A DNA stretch of 64,000 nucleotides, from the NCBI GenBank assembly GCA_000507305.1, contig DF239542.1, positions 119,104 to 183,103 of the forward strand, in the 5' to 3' direction. Below, piece after piece: positions 1 through 9,710 of this stretch (position 1 is the first letter of the stretch; every line of letters begins with the position of its first letter). The stretch is from Breviolum minutum Mf 1.05b.01. Lineage: Eukaryota > Sar > Dinophyceae > Suessiales > Symbiodiniaceae. The notes under the pieces were generated by a model. That model worked only from the letters and a program-made list of their open reading frames with translations, was not told the origin of the DNA and did not search any database. Made by a program: the position numbers and the translations under genes.

Positions 1-29
1 GCCCGCAACGAAGAATTGTTAAGAGGGAC

Positions 30-910
30 TGCGAAAACACAAAACCCAAAACAAGTTTCGTTGAACCCCAAGGCGCAACTACCCCAAATCACTTCTCCAG
101 CAAACCTTTTGCTCGACACACGAACACGAACCAACCAAGGAGGATGGCTGTCTTTCAGTCTTTAAGTATATGCTACTTCTAGCATTACTTGTTGTTGTTC
201 TCAGCTCTTGTGACACATCTGAGCCAAGCTATACAAAGCAAAGCTTCATGAATGCAAAGGAGCGTTCAAACACGGAAACTCTATTCCAAAGGAATGCCGA
301 GGCATTCGGTTTAAGGAAACTCCATTCCCAAGCTAATTCTTAGGAGGTCAAAACCTTCATTCCAACCTTCTATCCCAAACATCCACTTAACATCTCAACA
401 CAAACCAGAGACAGGAGCAGTGCATTGCTCCCCCTTCAGATCGAGTCTTTCACCATTGGCAGAACGCCTTCTGAGACTCTCTTCTCATCACTGAGAGGAG
501 CAATGCACCACACAAGACGTTACCAAATTGTGGATGTGCATGCATAAAACGTACACCACCATCACAAAAGTTCACCTGTCAGGCAAACATGACGTGTGCA
601 ATTCACATGACTTCCCAAAACTCCTAAGTCCTAAGAAATCCATGCATGACTATACACCGTTCCTTCTCACTCCACGCTGAAGCATCACCATGCTTCTCAT
701 ACTCTTCCAGAAACCCAAATGAAAAGCCGTTCCAGATGTAAATTCCCAGATATCAAAACAGAAACCTTCGCTCCCAAAATGAATCGCCAGAAATCAAAAC
801 CAGAAACTTTCGTTCCCAAAATTGAATCTCCAGAAACCAAAATAGGATACATATGAAGCTCAACATCGCACCAGTATAAACACAATGCTCTGAATATCCA
901 AATTTCCTCA
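30..910 (-). repeat. copia LTR, 3' copy (minus orientation)
   Basis: This 881 bp repeat begins TG and ends CA on the plus strand and aligns with 17260-18049. The right copy lacks about 80-90 bp present here around 645-735 and carries scattered substitutions and small indels. Because it abuts the PPT, it is the downstream LTR of a minus-strand element. The clear divergence between the two LTRs suggests an old insertion. Confidence 0.92.
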
Positions 911-919
911 CCCCCTCTC
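911..919 (-). other. polypurine tract of the copia element
   Basis: The minus strand reads GAGAGGGGG directly before the LTR start TGAGGAAATT. This is the expected place for the primer of plus-strand DNA synthesis in an LTR retrotransposon, and it fixes the inner edge of the left LTR. Confidence 0.8.
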
Positions 920-1270
920 GATGTGAGATTCGTCCATCCAGTGTTGAACTATCGTATTGTACGTATAGTGAATTCCAGCATATCAACTCAACCAGCTACC
1001 TTACAGCAACTCATCGTGATGACAAAGTCCAGAAAATACGATGAATTCAAAGTGTGGAAACCCAAAGCGTATCAGCACCACCGTAGTGACCCAGACACCT
1101 ATCAGAAACCACTTGATTGTCATGTCAAATTCAAAGGAAACCCAAAGCGTATCAGCACCACCGGAGTGACCCAGACACTATCAGAAACCAATGAAATTCT
1201 GTTTGACATTGCAACAATACATGCATATAGCTTTCGGCAATACTCGCAGATAGATGATGGCCGGAGCCAT
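920..1270. other. copia 3' untranslated segment with an 80 bp-period direct repeat
   Basis: No convincing coding sequence lies between the PPT and the accessory ORF. A 50 bp unit at 1061-1110 recurs at 1141-1190 with a few substitutions, so the period is 80 bp. Both copies contain the phrase CCCAAAGCGTATCAGCACCAC. The role is unknown; slippage duplication in the 3' region is the simplest reading. Confidence 0.6.
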
Positions 1271-1859
1271 TCAAACCAGCACACGATTATATCCACCTTT
1301 CTTGACACCTTCGAACTTGATTTTCAACAAGTACTGTGCCAAATCCCAGGCTTGCTTATCTCCTGTGGTCTTGCCATACTTGTTCTTGATGAAACCAAGG
1401 TAACGGCTCATGTCAGAATCACCTGACTTCGCCATTGCCCACAGCCTTCTCAAAACAAATTCCGAGATCTGCATACTTGTCCATATCAATGCGAACTCTG
1501 CCCCACTGATATACATCTCTGAATTCTTCTGGCACAGCCACCGAATCATCCAAGTCAGAGTAGATTTCGGCCCAAACATCCTTTGGCACAAAGTTCTTTT
1601 CCATACTCTTCAATTTCAAATCATCTTCGGTAGGCTTCTGAAACTCAGGTTCAGGATCCACTTTGGCCCATCCATCATCAATCATACGACGCTTACTAGC
1701 ATCGGTCATGGCACCGGTCCCGGTACCAGCAGATGAAATAGACTGGGTCTTACCACCACCCTGAGTCAAGGTAGATTGCATCTTACCACCATCCATCAAA
1801 CCAGCATCCGAAGCCTTCTTCATGAGACGCTGCAACTCAGCTAACTCACGAGAATCCAT
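1271..1859 (-). pseudogene. copia accessory ORF between pol and the 3' LTR, one frameshift
   Basis: Reading from 1859, about 146 codons are open and begin MDSRELAELQRLMKKAS. The sense then continues in another frame from about 1430 to 1271, ending with a lysine/glycine-rich tail (KKGGYNRVLV). One indel near 1420-1440 joins the halves, giving about 195 residues. The first part is hydrophilic with a short GT-rich linker; the second contains WGRVRIDMDKYADLGICF, then RYLGFIKNKYGKTTGDKQAWDLAQYL. I do not assign a function. A weak resemblance to small exonuclease-associated domains (W-G-x(n)-K-Y...Y-L-x-F/W-I) is only an impression. It lies inside the element, downstream of the methyltransferase-like tail, so it is probably an element gene rather than a host one. 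Confidence 0.6.
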
Positions 1860-2107
1860 GGCAACTGACTACGTGAGTAAAAAAGTATCAACCAGCAACC
1901 AACAGTGAGCTACTCGGAGTGCCTTTAAAGCAACAAGCAGCAGTCGTGCCAGTTGTTTCAGTTTGCTTGTTCAAAATCCGCCAGATCTCTAAGAGACCTA
2001 GGTGTGGCCAAAACAAGGGGCAAAATGGAACCTTCCTTTCAAAGGAAATTCGCAAAATTCACAAATCGCAAATATCCAAGCAAATACATGCAAATTCATG
2101 CCTACTT

Positions 2108-2229
2108 TCGCCCACCGGAGTGGGGTACCTTCTTCGGTCAGTTCTGAAGCCTAAAGAAAATACGCGAAAGAAAAGCGTACATGCAGTTTGCCCACCGGAG
2201 TGGGACCTTCTCCGGTCAGTCCTGAACCC
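2108..2229. repeat. short direct repeat in the copia 3' region
   Basis: A unit of about 40 bp containing GCCCACCGGAGTGGG followed by a CCTTCTTCGGTCAGT-like phrase occurs at 2110-2150 and again at 2190-2229, period about 80 bp. It sits in the non-coding gap between the end of pol (2270) and the accessory ORF (1859). CCACCGGAGTGG is a palindrome-like core. The role is unknown. Confidence 0.6.
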
Positions 2230-2269
2230 AAAAATTCAAACCTAACCAAAAAAATGGCCCCAAAACACC

Positions 2270-3211
2270 TTAGGCTCTCAAAGCTCTCTTGGCACCTTGA
2301 ATCATTGCTTTTGCAAGAAATTCAGTGTAAAAGGCAGTCTGACTCCACACAACTTCTTCGAAGCTTGCATGTTCCGAGCAGTCACATGTCGAAAACAGTT
2401 TCAATGTTTCAATGAAAACCTTCGAGTTGGATGAAAAACCCAGACATTTTCCAACAGGTTTACCCTTTTTCGTCACAAACCCTGTCTTACAGAGTCGCAC
2501 CTTAGTGTGGTAATTATGTCCCGCATTCTTCAAAGTCTTTTGACACAGTGCGAAATTCCAGATATCATTGTTCCATGGTAATTCAAAACTGTTTGCATCA
2601 CCTAGCTTCAGATATCGCTCAACCTTCGGAAACAGGTCATACCACTGCCAATCCGAATCTTTTGGCTCCCCATCCCCAAAACGTTTAAGGGGTGACCCTG
2701 ATGAAGATGGACTGGAGAGATGAACAAAGGTCTTCACCTTCATGCTTTCCACATGTTCTTTCACTTTCCGAAACGTTGAATCATATTCCATTCTTTCAGT
2801 GACACCAACGTAATTAATTCCCATTTTCTTGCAAACACGGTAAATGGAGGAATCTTGACTGCAACAAATCTCCACAAACATGAATGCACGGCCTAGATCA
2901 CAAAGTGTGTATATAGGTCCACTCATCACTTCACAGCCGAGGGAATCGCGGTGATAACCAAAAGCAGCAGAACCCAAACATTTTGTCAGCAAATCACTGG
3001 GGTTGTCACATCCCTTTCGAAACTCCAGGATCAATTTATTGTCCTCAACACGTCCCTTCAACCATTCGATCCTTATTTCAAGATGGCGTGAACGCCTTGG
3101 CACGTCCATGTTGCGAAGCAACTTAAGGGATGACTCACTATCCGAAAACAAAACCCCTGGGATTTCCTGCAAACTGGTTTCGCCAAAGGACCTTAAGGAC
3201 CCTAGCAACAA
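2270..3211 (-). pseudogene. copia pol C-terminus: end of RNase H plus a methyltransferase-like tail
   Basis: The first ~100 residues complete a copia RNase H: FSDSESSLKLL supplies an active-site Asp, and GCDNPSDLLTKCL is the usual end of copia pol. About 200 further residues follow in the same frame. They open with FVEICCSQDSSIYRVCKKMG, which resembles a SAM-binding motif I, then have FVHLSSPSSSGSPLKRF, in the position of a motif IV loop where C5 enzymes have PPC, and later ELPWNNDIWNF. The expected catalytic Cys is Ser in this copy, so cytosine methylation by it would be unlikely. The segment is joined by a frameshift near 3180 to the upstream RNase H part. A degenerate class I methyltransferase fold is my best reading; it is inferred, not proven. 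Confidence 0.62.
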
Positions 3212-3506
3212 TACGTCCTAAGCTTGACATCTCTTGCGCAACATGCTGTAAAGCAAACAACTCGCTCTCCATGGAGCTCAAAGAGATCATTTGTTGATGT
3301 CTACTTAGGGTCTTCAACACGGATCCAAACACAGATAACACCCCACCAGAAATTCCTCGACGTTTCGTCACACGCAGTGGCGCATGCGAAGCATCCGAAT
3401 AACAGACAAGATGCGCCTGTCCATCAAAGTGATCACCTGGCTTCAAAGCCGATCCATTTGCAGGCAAACGAACCGCCACATTCCGATCTCCCATCAGGAA
3501 ACGCAA
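3138..3506 (-). pseudogene. copia RNase H, N-terminal part
   Basis: The reading frame from 3506 contains HLVCYSDASHAPL (first catalytic Asp) and LSSMESELFALQ (catalytic Glu), the standard copia RNase H signature. It is in the same frame as the RT half upstream, separated by an in-frame TGA just before 3510. The sense passes into another frame near 3180, where the remaining Asp residues are encoded (2270-3211). The enzyme normally removes the RNA template during reverse transcription. Confidence 0.82.
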
Positions 3507-3512
3507 CAGAGC

Positions 3513-4079
3513 TCAAAGCCCAGCTTCCGTGTGGTTAGTTGGACTTGATTGTTGACAGGCCAGTATCGAAATATAAGCCCGCAAATCTTGTCTTGTTTGA
3601 GATAGCCATGCTACCTTCCCTAAGGCAGACCGGAACCTCTGGTAGCTCTCCGGAGAGAGTGGGGTTCCGTCGGTTTTCTCTACATAGCTACCAAGATCAG
3701 GAGGACTGTTGCTACCTACTTTTTCCTTCAAACCATAAGCAGCAAACGTTGAATCCAAGTAATCAGAAGGAAGAGATACTTGAACAGAGGATTCACCCAA
3801 CTGTCTAGAAATCACCCTCCCCAGAAAACGCAGATTACCCCCTTTCACACTGGCACCTACCAACCCTGTTTTCTTCAAGGTCACCGACCTGCCTATCTGA
3901 TCAAAAACCAGATTGATGTCTTCCTCTTTCGGGGCAATCAGCAACAAGTCATCCACATAACACAACATCCCACACGGCCCACTCGGAAGTACACCGGTGA
4001 AAAGGCACGGTTCAAGTGAACAACTATTCAAACCAGTTCCAACTTTCTTGACAATGCTGCTAAGGAAATAAACCCAATC
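3513..4079 (-). pseudogene. copia reverse transcriptase, C-terminal half (YVDD)
   Basis: The frame contains LCYVDDLLLIAP, the catalytic YxDD box, then a copia-type connection region with SALGKVAWLSQTRQDL. It continues the frame of 4080-5370 across one in-frame TAG at 4080-4082 and ends at a TGA before the RNase H part. Two nonsense codons inside the polymerase indicate a dead copy unless they are suppressed. The call as copia RT is secure from the motif order. Confidence 0.85.
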
Positions 4080-5370
4080 CTAGGATGATTTTCTAAGACC
4101 GTTCAAGGCCTTACGCAACCAAATATACATTCCTTCGCACCGCATCGAAGAAACCGACAATGGAAGTTTAATGATGACGTCCCTAACTCTTAGAGGTGTC
4201 GCCATAAAGGCGTGAGCAATGTCAGCCGAACCTATGGCATAGTCTCTACACCCTGCAACAGCTAGCAACAGGAACATTGCATCAGTACTCGGTGTCGGAC
4301 TACTTATACCCAGAGAACGTGCCGACGGCATATTCTTCTCAGCTACGTCTTTCACTACTATCCGAGACCTTACCGTATCTACGGTTTTCCGGGTTGTTAC
4401 CCACCGACACCCAATTGTCCTGAAGTTCACCTCAGGGTTTTCTCGTTTCAGTTTCTCCACACCCTCTAGAGTCATAAGATCACCCGCTTCCATATCTCTA
4501 AGGTTACCTACTTCCTTTATCATCCCATCATGAGTTTGATCGCCAGGCAACTCAGACATGTCAGAATCATCAACCGCCGAAGACGGTTTCCAAATCTTAA
4601 TCTTTTGACTTCCAAACGTCATCACGGCGAAATCAGATTCAGCAGCAAACTGAACCGAATCAACCAACATGTCAAAAAGTGGAACATAGTCTGAAACCCC
4701 AAAAGCGGCCGATACCATGCTAGACAAAACATGACTCACCTTTTGACGATCCGTTTCCGTTTCTCGCCTAATTTCTTCTTCCAAATTCTCCAAAGGAACG
4801 TCAGATTCCCGTTTCATGTTACGACTAGTCACGGCAACCTCAGTATCCATGTACTCAGGTCCATCGACCTCCATGTCAGGAACATGTGCAAAATCATGAC
4901 CTACTGGCAAGCCCTCAGATTCACTTGGTTTCTGATCATCATTCTGATCAATCTTTGGAACTTCATCATCGGGCAAGCCAGACATGGCAGGTTCCTCCAC
5001 AAACGACCTATTCCGTTTAATACACTCTTTGGTATGTCTAATACCTGGAACATTCATACCCGTTTCGCAGGCCGGACAGTGACGGGTTTTAGCCCTTTGG
5101 GTAGGAGGAGGTGGCAAATCAACTTCGGGGTCCCCATCCTTAAACAAAACATCTTCTTCCTTTTCTGGGGTACTAGGTGCATACTCTTCCAACGCTTCCC
5201 CTAAAGAGTCACGCACAACCGGTTCACCAACCTCTTGACCTTGAACCTGGGTTCTAAGCCAATCTTCATACCGTCTACAGCATGACTTTGAATGTGAAAA
5301 CCCCTTCCTAGTCCCAATTTCATCAATCGATTGACATGCCGTGCAGTCTGGTGAAATCCCATACCGATCA
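4080..5370 (-). pseudogene. copia integrase-RT linker and RT N-terminal half
   Basis: This part follows the nested element in the transcription direction. The first ~280 residues are an acidic, Pro/Glu/Asp-rich linker with a paired-cysteine segment (CPACETGMNV). The RT fold then starts: GCRWVTTRK, IVVKDVAEKN, and motif A SADIAHAFMATPL with the first catalytic Asp. It is cut at 5370 by the right-hand B repeat of the nested element; the extra N-terminal residues open from 5423 are encoded by that repeat, not by copia. The frame matches the protease-integrase ORF that resumes at 13798, so both were one polyprotein. Confidence 0.85.
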
Positions 5371-5684
5371 TTATTTTTGAGGTCTGAAAACCGCATGACA
5401 TAAAAAGGAAAACAAACAGACAAAGTCTGCAGGCAAATTCTAACGAAGTAAATTCAAGATATACCGTCTCACGCGATACGCATAGAGAAGATATACAACT
5501 ATATATCTATACAAGCTTATATGTACATAAGTATTTCGCATATACTCGAATACGCAAGTGATATGCAAAGTGAAATCGACGACTCAAGAAACACATCACA
5601 ACAGTTGATCACAAGTGGTTGTTTCGCACCTTTTTTGACACATCAAAATGGGGAACATCTACGAGCAGGTCATGTTTCTGCTGC
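5371..5684 (-). repeat. split direct repeat B2 (outer 3' end of the nested element)
   Basis: This 314 bp copy matches B1 at 6069-6382 with one difference noticed (TATCTATAC versus TGTATCTATAC near 5501/6199). Its outer edge at 5370/5371 is the insertion junction: copia sequence before it, the TTATTTTTGAGG terminus of the element after it. Confidence 0.95.
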
Positions 5685-5784
5685 GAGGCTTTAAAAAATT
5701 TAGGACAAGAACCCATCGACAGATGCTACAGCATCAACTGACGGGGGTGAAAAGAAAAAAGGGTTGGGAGTGCAACGGGGTGGG

Positions 5785-6068
5785 TAAAAACTGACAACGT
5801 CCATTAAAAAATGGAAGAATTCCCACCCACCCTCACCTGAACCAAAACAAAAGGGAACAAGTGAAAACACTTCCAGAACCAACAACACACGCAAAGCGAA
5901 CAGTGTCGAGATTGGTGGAACAAAAATGAAAGTTCCATTTCTACTTTTATTTTTCAAAGGGATGAAAAATCCCACAAAGAAGTTTTCATGCTAATTTGTT
6001 TACTTAGTAAACAAATTTTTTCAAACCTCTTGAAAATAAGGCGTTCATCTTTTTCAAAGAGTGCCTGC
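5785..6068 (-). repeat. split direct repeat A2 (internal)
   Basis: This 284 bp copy matches A1 at 13514-13797; two substitutions were seen. It directly abuts B1 at 6068/6069. The 100 bp spacer at 5685-5784 separates it from B2 and contains no repeat of its own. In PAT-like elements the internal copy lets a full-length genome be rebuilt from a transcript that lacks the ends. Confidence 0.95.
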
Positions 6069-6382
6069 TTATTTTTGAGGTCTGAAAACCGCATGACATA
6101 AAAAGGAAAACAAACAGACAAAGTCTGCAGGCAAATTCTAACGAAGTAAATTCAAGATATACCGTCTCACGCGATACGCATAGAGAAGATATACAACTAT
6201 GTATCTATACAAGCTTATATGTACATAAGTATTTCGCATATACTCGAATACGCAAGTGATATGCAAAGTGAAATCGACGACTCAAGAAACACATCACAAC
6301 AGTTGATCACAAGTGGTTGTTTCGCACCTTTTTTGACACATCAAAATGGGGAACATCTACGAGCAGGTCATGTTTCTGCTGC
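6069..6382 (-). repeat. split direct repeat B1 (internal)
   Basis: Copy of B2, immediately downstream of the RNase H gene in the transcription direction; the last few RNase H codons (6382-6357) lie inside it. Its junction with A2 reproduces the circular end-to-end junction. Confidence 0.95.
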
Positions 6383-7220
6383 ACTGCTTCGGAAACATGA
6401 AGCTGCATTTAACTGCCGACCTGAGTAAAGGGTCATCGAAAGACAGTCGTGACGGACCATCGGCAATATTGCTGTGCGAAGCAACCCTTCCAAACCAAGT
6501 GATCAAATTTAAATCAACTTCCAAAGTATCATACCACACCGTCATTTGCTTTCCAATGGGTGTGAATCCAACACCTTGAATGAATGCCGATCTTGCCGCT
6601 TCATTATCAATGTAAAATACCACCTGACTGTTGGCAATCAAGGATGACCACAACTTCACGGAAATAAGAATGGGAAGAATCTCAAGCTCATATATTGGAT
6701 GGTCAGAGTCTTTCTCAAAATCCGAAACCAATGAGTCATTCAAGCTCTCACCAAAGTAATGCACAACAGAACCTTGCGGAGAAATCAAAACACCACCAAT
6801 TGAAGCCACACAGTTGGAGCCTGGCTCATAGGCGCCGTCTGTGAAAATGATCCAAGTGCTGTTTATCGCTTTAGTAATGCGAGCAGGTCTAGCGGCAACA
6901 AGACGATCTCGAATGTGTTGCAAAGCATCCTTGAGGTCACCTACAACTGCTACATGTCTACTCTTCAGCGAAGCAAACTTGTTGAGAGACCTCAAAGATA
7001 TATTCATCTGCCTGCCAAACACAAAAGATCCAAACCATACCAACCTACCATGAAGTCTTTCCAAGTCTTTGGGCAAACTCCGTTCTGCAAGCAAAAGCGC
7101 ATCAATAGTGTGAAGAAGCTCCTCACGACGTTTTGCAGTGTGCTCCAGAGTGTTTGAAAAGCATGCCAAGCGATCCAAAGACTGCACTAAAAGGTGGCGC
7201 TTTATCCCCTTCAGATGCAT
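6357..7220 (-). CDS. RNase H of the nested DIRS-like element
   Basis: About 287 codons are open. The first ~100 residues are the end of the RT thumb/connection (LLLAERSLPKDLERLHGRL). RNase H follows with all four acidic positions visible: IIFTDGAYEPG, YELEILPI, FYIDNEAARSAF and SNIADGPSRL. The stop at 6357 falls inside repeat B1. It overlaps the RT ORF (7123-8430) in a different frame; a frameshift near 7200 joins them in one polyprotein. Its role is to degrade the RNA strand during reverse transcription. The domain is complete. Confidence 0.88.
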   Translation of the reverse strand: MHLKGIKRHLLVQSLDRLACFSNTLEHTAKRREELLHTIDALLLAERSLPKDLERLHGRLVWFGSFVFGRQMNISLRSLNKFASLKSRHVAVVGDLKDALQHIRDRLVAARPARITKAINSTWIIFTDGAYEPGSNCVASIGGVLISPQGSVVHYFGESLNDSLVSDFEKDSDHPIYELEILPILISVKLWSSLIANSQVVFYIDNEAARSAFIQGVGFTPIGKQMTVWYDTLEVDLNLITWFGRVASHSNIADGPSRLSFDDPLLRSAVKCSFMFPKQCSRNMTCS

Positions 7221-8430
7221 AACTTAAGCCCAGAATCTTGAAAAGGCCAGTCAGATAAAAATCCACATTCTTCTTCTCATGCTCAGAACAAAGTACAGTG
7301 AAATCGTCAAAGAAGTTAGTAAGTACAATGTCCAAGCCAGTCATAGCAATGAAAGAAACACTAGCAGCAATGCGAAGAAAACTTGCCACACTACCAGTTG
7401 CTCCAAAAGGCAGAGCTCCGACAGAGAGTTGTGATACTGACCCATTCGGACTTCGGACACCAATGCGACAATGTTTGTGGTGAAATTCGTCAACACCAAA
7501 TTGCTTGTAAGCCGACTTCAAGTCGTAAGTGCGACCAACGACCTGAGGAAGTGTAGAGTGTGCAGGATGATTTAGAAGCAGTGCCAAGAAAGACGCAAGC
7601 TCATCAACTGCTTGCACACGCAGTTTCTCTGTGAGGCCGTAGGCACTGTTGATGCCACAGACCGAGAAATCATCGATCATGCGAATCTTCTCCTTCTGCA
7701 CTAATCCAAATCTCTTTGCAACAAAAAAGAACGGAACATCAGCCGGCAATGCCAACCAACCCTTATCAAGTTCATCTTGAGTGTCCGACCAAACTTTGCC
7801 ATCAACTTCTGTCCAATCGCCTTTGGCCAGAGAACCCAACACCGCTGCATTCAGGCCCTTCGACTTCTTCTTCAGCTGTTCCAAACTGTGCTCGGGTTTG
7901 CGGACACACGACTCAAACACATCTGTCTTTTTGGCCCATCCTGTCAATGGGAAGCCTTTGCAAATATCATCCACCACCGAGCAGTCAGAATAGTTCAACT
8001 CGTGAAGGATCTCTTTCCAAAGAAGCAAACGCTTGCCCGAAAGAAGCGACTTGAGGTGTGGCGGAAATGATGCATGCAAACGTTCTTCATCTTCTTTCAG
8101 CTCAAGGGATCTTTTCAACCACCGTTTAAACGCCAGCGCTCGTTTATCAAACCTGGTCAACAACGGTTTTTCCACAAAGCCATTGAGAAAATTTGTCTCC
8201 AGTTCACCTGCTCTGGCAATCATGTCTCTTGGGTGCCCAACCTTGACCGCATCCACCAAAAAGTCTTTTGGCTCTTTGGGCACACCAATCTGTAAAATCT
8301 CCGAGGGCGCACCAATCTGTAAAATCTCCGAGGCCATGCCAGGTTTCCAGCTCTTACCAAACATTGCTTTGGGATATTTTTGCAGCACCTCGTCCCGCGT
8401 AACCCCCTGTTGAAATGTATGACGGCGCAA
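7123..8430 (-). CDS. DIRS-type reverse transcriptase
   Basis: About 435 codons. RT motifs in order: FFVAKRFGLVQKEKIRMIDDF (fingers), GRTYDLKSAYKQFGV (motif A with the catalytic Asp), ALPFGATGSVASFLR (motif B) and LTNFFDDFTVL (motif C, FFDD). The YDLKSAYKQ phrase is typical of DIRS-like RTs. Near the N-terminus a 27 bp in-frame tandem duplication (8284-8337) gives two nine-residue units starting SEILQIG. It follows the methyltransferase segment after a frameshift near 8430 and runs into RNase H through another near 7200. The catalytic residues are intact. Confidence 0.9.
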   Translation of the reverse strand: MRRHTFQQGVTRDEVLQKYPKAMFGKSWKPGMASEILQIGAPSEILQIGVPKEPKDFLVDAVKVGHPRDMIARAGELETNFLNGFVEKPLLTRFDKRALAFKRWLKRSLELKEDEERLHASFPPHLKSLLSGKRLLLWKEILHELNYSDCSVVDDICKGFPLTGWAKKTDVFESCVRKPEHSLEQLKKKSKGLNAAVLGSLAKGDWTEVDGKVWSDTQDELDKGWLALPADVPFFFVAKRFGLVQKEKIRMIDDFSVCGINSAYGLTEKLRVQAVDELASFLALLLNHPAHSTLPQVVGRTYDLKSAYKQFGVDEFHHKHCRIGVRSPNGSVSQLSVGALPFGATGSVASFLRIAASVSFIAMTGLDIVLTNFFDDFTVLCSEHEKKNVDFYLTGLFKILGLSYASEGDKAPPFSAVFGSLGMLFKHSGAHCKTS

Positions 8431-9665
8431 ATTCTTGCACCTCTAGGCAGTACAGAAAGTCCTTCCTGGATCTCATCAGAATGTGCCGCTGCAAGAATCA
8501 TTGTTGCATACTGTCCGAATTCGCTAACCAAGGGTCTGAGACGTTGTCCTCGAGGTTGGTTTGCAAAAAGTTGTCGTTTTCCAACGTTGAGATCGGCTTG
8601 GAACTGTTCTTGCAGGTTTTGTGGTACAAAAAGATTACATCGATTGGCTTCTTCCAGCAAAATGTGCGCTACCCTATCACATAGTACTTGAGGATAGGCT
8701 GCCTCCTGGGCAGTGGGAAATTGAAGCACACCATTCAATTTGTAAGGCTTCCAACTGGCATGTTGGTGACTTCTATCGCATCGCAGGGACAGAGACTCGA
8801 AAAGATTCTCCCCAGGATTTCTTGGGTTAAAACTCCACCACCCTGTGCTCTTGTCACGAAGCCCACCGTGCATGCACGAGTCAAAAGTTGTCATATGCCC
8901 CAAAATTTGTTCCAGCAACTTTCGAATAGCGGTGTAGAGCCAGAAAAGGCTGTTTCAGGGGTTTTCGATGCTCACGCTCACCATTAAAGATACCAATAGC
9001 ACAACAAGTTCAGCTGTTGCGTCATACGTCAAATTTGCCAGATGCACTCGTTGTTGGTCGCGATGGGAAAGATGTGGCAACCCATCAGGATGCGTCCCAC
9101 TTCTCAAAGGTACCGGCTGCTGGTGTTTAGGCAACCCTTTGATTGGACGTTCCCTGGCTCTTGAAGACGTTCCACACGATGGAGCGAAATGCACATGTAA
9201 TAGTGCGTCTTGTTCTGCTATGAAGTATTCTTTAAGCAACGCCAACTCCGCTGGATTTGTGAGGTCACATTTATAGATTGTAAAATTCTCAGATCTTTCG
9301 CTCGACTTGTCAACAGCGGTGGTTCTGAATCCGACTTTCTTGCAAGCTTTCGACAGCCTACAAGAGCCAGAGAAAACTTCCACTATCAACTGTTGCGGCC
9401 CACAATGTTTGGACTGTTCATTACTTCCAACTGCTTTGATATCAATGTCATCTTGTGAAACATGCAAGGAATTCACACCATCGCCTGTGTCTGTATTGCG
9501 ATGAAAAGAACTGTTTGATTGTAAAGGACCCTGCTTTGCATCTTCTTGCACAGATCCAAGTGAAACCTTGGGTTCCTCAACCATGTCAATACGAATGCGT
9601 TTTGCAGATTCCGAATCAAGAGGCTCACTCTTCGGTGAAGTATCTCGCTTTCGACTGCTTTGCAC
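8431..9665 (-). pseudogene. methyltransferase-like domain of the nested DIRS-like element
   Basis: From 9665 the frame gives ~90 hydrophilic residues, then LIVEVFSGSCRLSKACKKVG (motif I, SAM binding), HVHFAPSCGTSSRARE (motif IV position, PSC) and VSIENP (motif VI position). An in-frame TGA at 8955-8957 comes directly after ENP; the same frame continues with NSLFWLYTAIRKLL and CMHGGLRDKSTGWW to about 8430. So the domain is complete in sense but cut by one stop. The Gag ORF upstream is also in this frame, ending in a TGA at 9711. DIRS elements are known to carry methyltransferase domains, usually beside the recombinase; here it lies between Gag and RT. The substrate is unknown. Confidence 0.75.
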
Positions 9666-9710
9666 TGTTGATGAAACGGTTGAGGCCCCAACTGCTGCGC
9701 CCTCAATAAG

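Noticed and set aside
5371-5423. Upstream extension of the copia RT frame giving an apparent N-terminus
   Set aside because: These codons are inside repeat B2 of the nested element and are not copia sequence.
5371-6382. B and A repeats read as LTRs of an LTR retrotransposon
   Set aside because: The outer copies are A on one end and B on the other, with an abutting B1A2 inside. That is the split-direct-repeat pattern; no PBS or PPT is present and the genes include a tyrosine recombinase, not an integrase.
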